This document shows, in pieces, positions 58,598 to 64,000 of a stretch of DNA of 64,000 nt (position 1 is the first letter of the stretch; each line of letters begins with the position of its first letter). The notes below the pieces were generated by a model. It saw only the letters and a list, made by a program, of their open reading frames with translations, searched no databases and was not told the origin of the DNA. The position numbers and the translations under genes were made by a program. This DNA comes from Fimbriimonas ginsengisoli Gsoil 348 (GTDB taxonomy: Bacteria > Armatimonadota > Fimbriimonadia > Fimbriimonadales > Fimbriimonadaceae), in NCBI RefSeq assembly GCF_000724625.1, contig NZ_CP007139.1, positions 4,464,001 through 4,528,000 of the forward strand. The letters are read 5' to 3'.

Positions 58598-60323
58598 CTA
58601 CGGATCGACCTTGACGACTGCCGTGCGTTCCGAGATCCCGTTCTCGTTGAACGCCTCGATTTGGAAGAAATACGCCCGGTCGCGATCCATCGCGCGGAAG
58701 TAATACTCGTTCTTGCCGTACACCATCACGCTCGTGTACACCTTGTCCGGCGCAACCCCCGAGTAAATGACGTATCCGGTGGCGTCGTCCGAAACTTGCC
58801 ACTTCAACCAGGCGTTCCGCTTATCCGTCACCTCGCCGCGAAGTGGAACGAACCCTTTCACCGGTTTCGGCCGCTCGCCGTTCCCCTTTCCGAACACCCG
58901 CAACCCGCTGATCGCGAATTTGCCCGTCGGCATGTGCACATTCTCCAGCCGGATATAACGCGCCTCTACCGGCTTTGCCAGTTCGACGTAGTCGTGCGGG
59001 ACGTCCGTCCGGTTCTCGCTCTTATCGACGATCGTCTGCCAACGCTTTCCGTCTCTTGACGCCAGCAGACGATACTGGTGATAGATGTCCGTTTTCTTCC
59101 CCATGAACTCGGCGTCTTGGTCGCCGTAATTCACCTGGATGGCGCGCACGGTGGAAACGCGCCCGAGGTCGCTCTGCAGCCATTCGCCCTTGTCGCCGGT
59201 GGCCGCCGACCAATAGGTCTTGATATCCTCGTCCACCGCGTTGTTCGCCGAGAACCCACCCAAGGTCGAGGACACCGTCACCGGCTTCCCGTAATTAAGG
59301 AGCATCCAACCCGCGAACTCTCCCCCCTTCCCCGGACCTTCCGGTAGCGTCGTGGGGTAGTCGCCGTACGCGGTGTCGCAATGCATCACGTCGTCTTTGT
59401 CGAACGCCGCCGGCCAGATTTCCGATCCGACGTTCGAAGTTGTTCTTCACGCAGATCCCAATCGTGCTTGTGTGCCACCAGTTTCCGAACTTGTCCTGGT
59501 AGGTCGCTCCGTGCCCGGCTCCCCGCGCAAAACCGCCCGGCTTGTAGGAGAGCGGGTTGTGGTCCTGATAGTGGAACGGCCCGAGCGGCTTGTCGCTTAC
59601 GTAAACGCCGTCGCCGTACCCGCTGAACTCGGTTCCCGGCGCGCCGTACTGCAGGTAGTACTTCCCGTTGTGCTTGGTCGTCCACGCCCCTTCGATGAAC
59701 GGCTTCAGAAACGTGTTGTCGTTATGCTCTCCGAACCGCTCCCAGCCGTGGAGATCGTCATGGAGCTTGATCAGCTCCTTATGCTCTCCGATCGGCTTGA
59801 GCGTCTTTGGATCGATCTCGGTCCCGTAGATCGGATAGACGTTGCTCGACCCATGGTACAGGTAGAGCCGTCCGTCGTCGTCCAGCAAGAACGCCGGATC
59901 CCAAGCCCCCACCGGAAACTCCTTGATCGCCTCCGTCCAGTCGTCGACTTTCGGGTTCCGGCTCATCCAAATCGGAAAATCCTTTGCATAAGTCGAGCCG
60001 ATCACGTAGAGGGCGTCTCCCATCACGAACGGAGCCGGCGCACAGAGCTCATCGTAAACCTGGTGCCACGGCTTCAAGAACTTCCGTGAGACGAAGTGCC
60101 AGTGAAGCATGTCCTCGCTCCACCAATATCCCCATTGGTTGGTTGAGAACAGATAGTAGTCGCCCCGGAATGTGACGATCGCCGGGTCCGCTGTCGCCCG
60201 GTGTTTCCCTTGCTCGACAAAGTTCGGAATCGGGCAGTAGCCGTAGTCCAAGTTGATCGGATTGCAATAGGTGCGTTGAGGCGTAGAAGTCATGAGAACG
60301 GCGGCGAACAAGAGGCCAATCAT
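58598..60323 (-). pseudogene. Secreted GH43-like glycosidase with discoidin and FN3 domains, frameshifted
   Basis: The first frame (60323 down to about 59420) encodes a short hydrophobic signal and a five-bladed GH43 domain: A-T-A-D-P-A-I-V-T-F (Asp base) near 44, W-D-P-A-F-L-L-D-D-D-G-R near 140, F-I-E-G-A-W near 205 (Glu). It then fails after F-E-R-R-I-G. Another frame resumes W-P-A-A-F-D-K-D-D and continues with an F5/8 type C (discoidin) domain and a fibronectin-III-like end. The shift sits in a T-run at 59419-59421, where one base fewer would fuse them. It would be an extracellular arabinan/xylan-type enzyme if intact. Confidence 0.8.
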
Positions 60324-60359
60324 GGATCGACCTCAGTTTTAGCAGGTTATCGCGCGGCC

Positions 60360-61736
60360 TTAGGGTGTTATCGGCAGCACGAGATCGAGCTTTTGTCCGT
60401 TCCGCAAGATCGACGCGCGCATCTGCCGCCCAAATTTCCCCCTCAGCATCGCTTCCATAATCGCCTGGAGCTCGGCAAGTTTCATGTCGCGCCGAATCGC
60501 ATGGTACTGAGGCGGCCCAATCGCTCGATCCGTGTAATAGCCGAGCATCGCGTCCGCTATCTGGAAGCCCGCCTTCTCTCCCGGCCGGTTGCGCAGGATG
60601 CCAGTAACCCGAAGGCACCCCTGCCCCCGCCCCAAGTGTAAGGCATCGCACTCCGCGGGGGTCGCCAAATCCGCGGTCATCCCCAGGTCCGGCATCGGCG
60701 ATTGGTTAAAGCGGGGCCTCTCCGGCCGATCCGCCAGGCTGATCAACATCGACAGCGCAAACCTCGCCGCCTCCGCCGTCCGGGCGAAATCGATCCTGTC
60801 GGCGGTATCGGTGGGCCGGTGACGCTCGGCGTCGGTTTGCCCCGAAAGAACGATCGCCGCGATTCGCGCCGAAGCAAACGGGTAATGGTCGCTGTCCGGG
60901 ATCGGCACCGGGATGTTGGCTTGCACGTGCGTTCCCATTTCCAAGTTCGCCTCCTTCATCGTCGCACTCCAAAAGCCGCCGGTCATAAACGCGCTAAGGG
61001 TTAGCGGTTTCTCCGGCGCCTTTCCGATGCACTCAAGGTTCATCATGGCCACGTGGCGGCTCAGTTCGAACGGCGGGTGGTTCACGTAGAAGATCGATCC
61101 CGCTATCTCGTGTTCTTCCGCGCCGAACGCCGCGAAAAGGATCGATCGCTTGGGCCGAAGTCCGCCACTCGTAATGGTGCGGGCGATCGCGAGAATCGCC
61201 GAGCAGCTCGACAGATTATCGTTGGCGCTGTTCCAAATGTCGTCTTTGCTGTTCGCCTCCCTCGGCGGCAGCCGGGGTCCCGCATCCGCTTGCCCCAGAC
61301 GTCCCTGACCGTCGTAGTGCGCCCCGATCACGACGATTTCGTTTTTCAGAACCGGGTCCGAACCCTCCAAAAAGGCGAGGACGTTGCGCGACCGCCTTTG
61401 CTCCCACGGCCGAATCGGGGCATGGGGGTAGAAACTGAATTCTTGAAAGTAGGTGGCATGTCCGTGCCGTCGGTCGCCCGCCGGCTGAAGCCCCAGCTCC
61501 GCGTACCGCGTCGCCAGGTACTCGGCAGCCCTCTTTTCCCCTGGATACCCTCCGCCCCTTCCTTCGTAGCGATCCGAGGCGAGCTCCACGATAGCCGGCT
61601 TCACCGCGTCCGCCGTCAGATACCGCTCCGCGACGCTCTTCGTCTGTTGAGCCGGCGACAACGCGGCGCAGCCGAGCAAACAGGCGATCGGTACGACTAT
61701 CGAGCGCCGAGGTGCGAAGGAGCAAAAGCCGGTCAT
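60360..61736 (-). CDS. M28-family peptidase with PDZ-like C-terminus
   Basis: This is a 458-residue protein. A signal peptide covers residues 1-29. The M28 zinc aminopeptidase domain has I-G-A-H-Y-D-G near 135, N-S-A-N-D-N near 168, G-A-E-E-H near 205 and S-D-H-Y-P-F near 281 (metal ligands and catalytic Glu). A C-terminal region with L-R-V-T-G-I-L-R-N-R-P-G-E-K-A-G-F looks PDZ-like. It is an exported peptidase, 36 nt upstream of the GH43 gene. ATG 61736 is preferred; the upstream codon at 61778 adds residues before the signal. Confidence 0.9.
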   Translation of the reverse strand: MTGFCSFAPRRSIVVPIACLLGCAALSPAQQTKSVAERYLTADAVKPAIVELASDRYEGRGGGYPGEKRAAEYLATRYAELGLQPAGDRRHGHATYFQEFSFYPHAPIRPWEQRRSRNVLAFLEGSDPVLKNEIVVIGAHYDGQGRLGQADAGPRLPPREANSKDDIWNSANDNLSSCSAILAIARTITSGGLRPKRSILFAAFGAEEHEIAGSIFYVNHPPFELSRHVAMMNLECIGKAPEKPLTLSAFMTGGFWSATMKEANLEMGTHVQANIPVPIPDSDHYPFASARIAAIVLSGQTDAERHRPTDTADRIDFARTAEAARFALSMLISLADRPERPRFNQSPMPDLGMTADLATPAECDALHLGRGQGCLRVTGILRNRPGEKAGFQIADAMLGYYTDRAIGPPQYHAIRRDMKLAELQAIMEAMLRGKFGRQMRASILRNGQKLDLVLPITP

Positions 61737-61837
61737 TGCGTCGAGCGTTACGCTCCCCGGCCCATAAGGTTGCAACAACGATGACCGCCCGCCGCGTTAG
61801 CGCAACGGACGGTCTTGCGATAGCCCGGTTCGAGTGC

Positions 61838-63502
61838 CTACTTTCTGGCCTTGATGACCACCGGGTCGGACTCTTTACCGTCGCGTCCGATTGACGTTAC
61901 CGTGATCGTGTACGTCGTCCCGCGTGAATTGGCGAATCCGCTCAGGTGGATCGGCTGCGACTGGAAGTTTCCTTGGCTGTCTACATCCAGCGTCTGCTCC
62001 GCCAGCGTCCCCTTCGTGCCAAGCACGCCCAGGAGACTCGCGGAATACTCCACCTTGACCTTAACCTGACTGTTCCGGCGAGCCGTGCCCGTCACTTGGA
62101 ACGAGTCGTTCAACCGCTCCCCTTCCACCGGCGACGTCACCTTCGGGCGCTGCAGAATGGCGTGGTTGCGAATCGCCGCCGCGTTATTCTGTGGGTCTGT
62201 CGTGTACGACTCTCCGTCCTTCGATCTGAGCGAAGCCCGAATCGGCATCGCGAAAAAGTCGTCGTCCTGCCGGATCGTATATTCCGCCACGTATCGCCCC
62301 GGAGCCGTCTCCCGCAAGCCAACCCGGTCTCGCCCCGGCCCAAGATCGATCGACCCCTTTCCGCCCGGTTCGCCGACCAAAGTAAAGTGGACGACCTGGC
62401 CCGGTTGCGGGTCGTTACCGGCATCCGAGGTAAACGACCGGATCACGTCTGATCGTTGGCCGACGTTGAAGGTCCAACTCTGGTTCGCCGGATTTCCGGC
62501 TCTGTCTTCCGCGAAGACCGAAACCTCGTGCTTGCCGGGCGCGAGCGCCGTCGGCGGGCGATAGGCGAAGAACTTGGAAGTCACCGTCGCGTCGGAGGTC
62601 ACGTTGCGTCCGTCGAGAAGTATCCGCACCCGGTCCGTCGCGATGCCGCTGCCGCTCCCGTCGTCGAAACTCGCCGTAATGTTCGGCTGAGGACTGCTCG
62701 TCCGCGAATTCGGCGTCGGAGAGTTCTCGAGAATCTTCGGAATCTCGGTATCGACGGTCACCGCCGTCGCAGCGTTAATTACCTTCTCTGCGTTTCCCCT
62801 CCGCAGCCGGGCAAGCGCCTTGGCCCCGTTTACCGTGAGTGCCGAACTTGGCATCGCGACGGTCGCCTCGTAACGCCCGGGCGAAACCTCCGTCATCGGC
62901 ACTTCCTGCGTCACTCCCGGTATTTGAAGCGTGGCCGTTCCCCCGGGCGTCCCTTGCAGCACGTACCGAACGGGCATTCCGGCCCGCAGAAATCCCGTAT
63001 GGTCGGAATCTAGCGACACCACGTCGAGCGCTCCGGGGGTGGGCGGAGCATGGAAATCGTCCGGACGTCCAACTCCCGCATTGTTCGTGAGAATGTTCAC
63101 AGATTGGGCGACGCCATCCCAACGGACGTCAGCCCCAAGCGCCTCACCCATAAATCGCAAGGGCACCAGCGTGCTGCCGCGATACTCCATCGCCGGGACG
63201 TCCAACGTCACCTCGCGCCCGTTCAGGCGGGCAACCCGGTCGCCCAGCCTTAGCTGCAAGTCGATGTCCCCTCTGGTCGCCGTTACGGTGCGGGTCGACG
63301 CCTCGTATCCGACGTAAGCGCCCAACTTCTCCATCACTCCGCGCAACGGAACCATGACCCGGCCGCTGACCTGCTGGGGTCCCACTCCCGGAAAACTGAC
63401 CGGCTGCCCGTTGACGTTAACCGAAATTCCTTGCGCCAGACTCATCGCCGCTAGCGAAATGGCCGCCGAACCGACTGCCCAACGTGTCCTATTAAGTTTC
63501 AT
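61838..63502 (-). CDS. Exported protein with copper-amine-oxidase-N domain
   Basis: This is a 554-residue protein. A signal peptide spans residues 1-24. A copper amine oxidase N-terminal-like domain follows (V-P-L-R-G-V-M-E-K-L-G-A-Y-V near 52, and V-P-L-R-F-M-G-E-A-L-G-A-D-V near 112), the familiar cell-wall-binding-like unit. Several beta domains then follow, with a repeated F-A-E-D-R-A-G-N-P type Ig-like unit near 330 and one before the C-terminus. No enzyme domain is seen, so it may be structural. A GGGAG ribosome site precedes ATG 63502. It is divergent from the M14 gene. Confidence 0.87.
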   Translation of the reverse strand: MKLNRTRWAVGSAAISLAAMSLAQGISVNVNGQPVSFPGVGPQQVSGRVMVPLRGVMEKLGAYVGYEASTRTVTATRGDIDLQLRLGDRVARLNGREVTLDVPAMEYRGSTLVPLRFMGEALGADVRWDGVAQSVNILTNNAGVGRPDDFHAPPTPGALDVVSLDSDHTGFLRAGMPVRYVLQGTPGGTATLQIPGVTQEVPMTEVSPGRYEATVAMPSSALTVNGAKALARLRRGNAEKVINAATAVTVDTEIPKILENSPTPNSRTSSPQPNITASFDDGSGSGIATDRVRILLDGRNVTSDATVTSKFFAYRPPTALAPGKHEVSVFAEDRAGNPANQSWTFNVGQRSDVIRSFTSDAGNDPQPGQVVHFTLVGEPGGKGSIDLGPGRDRVGLRETAPGRYVAEYTIRQDDDFFAMPIRASLRSKDGESYTTDPQNNAAAIRNHAILQRPKVTSPVEGERLNDSFQVTGTARRNSQVKVKVEYSASLLGVLGTKGTLAEQTLDVDSQGNFQSQPIHLSGFANSRGTTYTITVTSIGRDGKESDPVVIKARK

Positions 63503-63582
63503 TTTAAGTCTCCCAAACACCCGTGCCATCCACGCGCGCGTGCCCTGGGTTTACGACTGTCGCCTTTCAGTTGCAGTTCGGT

Positions 63583-63611
63583 TTGGCAACAAGCGTTCTC
63601 GCCTGTGATAC
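63583..63611 (+). promoter_or_regulatory. Candidate promoter of the M14 gene
   Basis: TTGGCA (63583-63588), a 17-nt spacer and TGATAC (63606-63611) end 12 nt before the ATG at 63624. The -10 match is weak (3 of 6). Confidence 0.35.
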
Positions 63612-63623
63612 GCTCTGCGAACA

Positions 63624-64000
63624 ATGAGAAGGCGACTCGTTCCTGCTCTTCTGGCTCTACTGGCGAGCACCGCCCTTGGTCAAACTCAGTCTCTGGATGT
63701 GGCCTACGGCCAAAAGATCCGCGAATACACGACCGAGCCGTTCTTCCTCACTCCACTCATCGACCATCTACCGGTCAGTAAAACCGTGCCCACGCCGGAG
63801 AAATTCTTCGGCCACGTCACCGGCGCTCCGAACATCCTCACCTACAGCAAACCGCTCGCCGACTACTTGCGAGCACTGGAGAAGGCTTCCCCACGTGTCC
63901 ACGTAATCTCCATGGGGCCTAGCGAGGAAGGGCGCGAGATGGTCGTCGCCCTCATTTCCGACGCCGACAATCTATCCCACCTTTCCGACATCAAGCGAAT
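63624..64000 (+). CDS. M14 zinc carboxypeptidase family protein, N-terminal part
   Basis: An ORF open to the window end encodes at least 125 residues. It begins with R-R-R-L-V-P-A-L-L-A-L-L-A-S-T-A-L-G-Q, a signal peptide. It then has the M14 N-terminal pattern: a L-T-P-L-I-D-H-L-P-V segment, I-L-T-Y-S-K-P-L-A-D-Y-L-R-A-L-E, and S-M-G-P-S-E-E-G-R-E-M-V-V-A-L-I, where family members read G-x-S-x-E-G-R. The zinc-binding H-x2-E and catalytic Glu would follow beyond the window. It is likely an exported metallopeptidase. Confidence 0.82.
   Translation, partial: MRRRLVPALLALLASTALGQTQSLDVAYGQKIREYTTEPFFLTPLIDHLPVSKTVPTPEKFFGHVTGAPNILTYSKPLADYLRALEKASPRVHVISMGPSEEGREMVVALISDADNLSHLSDIKR

Overview
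The window reads as a chromosomal segment of a diderm, GC-rich bacterium, most likely Armatimonadota of the Fimbriimonas type. This assignment is an inference. It rests on the mix of families (SARP/STAND-TPR regulators, prepilin-leader proteins, copper-amine-oxidase-N domains, many secreted hydrolases), on kdsA, which implies Kdo/LPS, and on the gene style. At least 17 gene or operon starts have a TANNNT hexamer 5-9 nt before the start codon and no Shine-Dalgarno sequence, suggesting widespread leaderless transcripts. No tRNA, rRNA, CRISPR array, integrase or phage gene was seen.

1-5.6 kb is a sugar-phosphate operon: rpiB (partial), pgi, gnd, zwf and pgl, which is the whole oxidative pentose phosphate branch. 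5.7-15 kb is an AT-richer island on the minus strand. A 1303-residue RHS/YD-repeat protein with a nuclease-like C-terminal tip is followed in the same direction by about nine small unrelated ORFs. Several look like immunity genes, two are frameshifted, and one is represented only by a duplicated 3' end. This is the best candidate for a poorly described system here (a polymorphic toxin with a decaying immunity array).

15-28.5 kb holds a GDSL esterase, a large BTAD-STAND-TPR regulator, a HigBA toxin-antitoxin pair with a visible operator, a secreted GH38 alpha-mannosidase, a Tat-exported small protein coupled to an amidase, and a prepilin-like protein. 28.5-43 kb holds leuA without its regulatory domain, a RAYT transposase inside four REP copies, phzF-GNAT, a CE7 esterase, an E2 acyltransferase, a zincless Fpg, a MazEF-like pair, recQ with a cytoplasmic sulfite-oxidase-like enzyme, and an M32 carboxypeptidase.

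42.4-64 kb holds an HD-GYP response regulator, GNAT, a NIL-CE7-GT4 operon, a second RAYT with a different REP family reaching into the kdsA 3' end, a dsbD-alpha-like gene and solitary sdhB. It continues with WecG, PduO, a LolA-like protein, pgk and a deacetylase-like gene, then EVE, DUF4097-DUF2089 bracketed by heptamer repeats, rpsD, a BON lipoprotein, a frameshifted GH43, an M28 peptidase, a copper-amine-oxidase-N protein and the start of an M14 carboxypeptidase.

Dispersed intergenic repeats are a theme. There are two RAYT/REP families, a 64-bp CT-rich hairpin family, a CCCAACG heptamer palindrome and a GGGCGGnnCGCCC palindrome. Four genes carry single-base frameshifts; whether these are decay or assembly error cannot be decided here.
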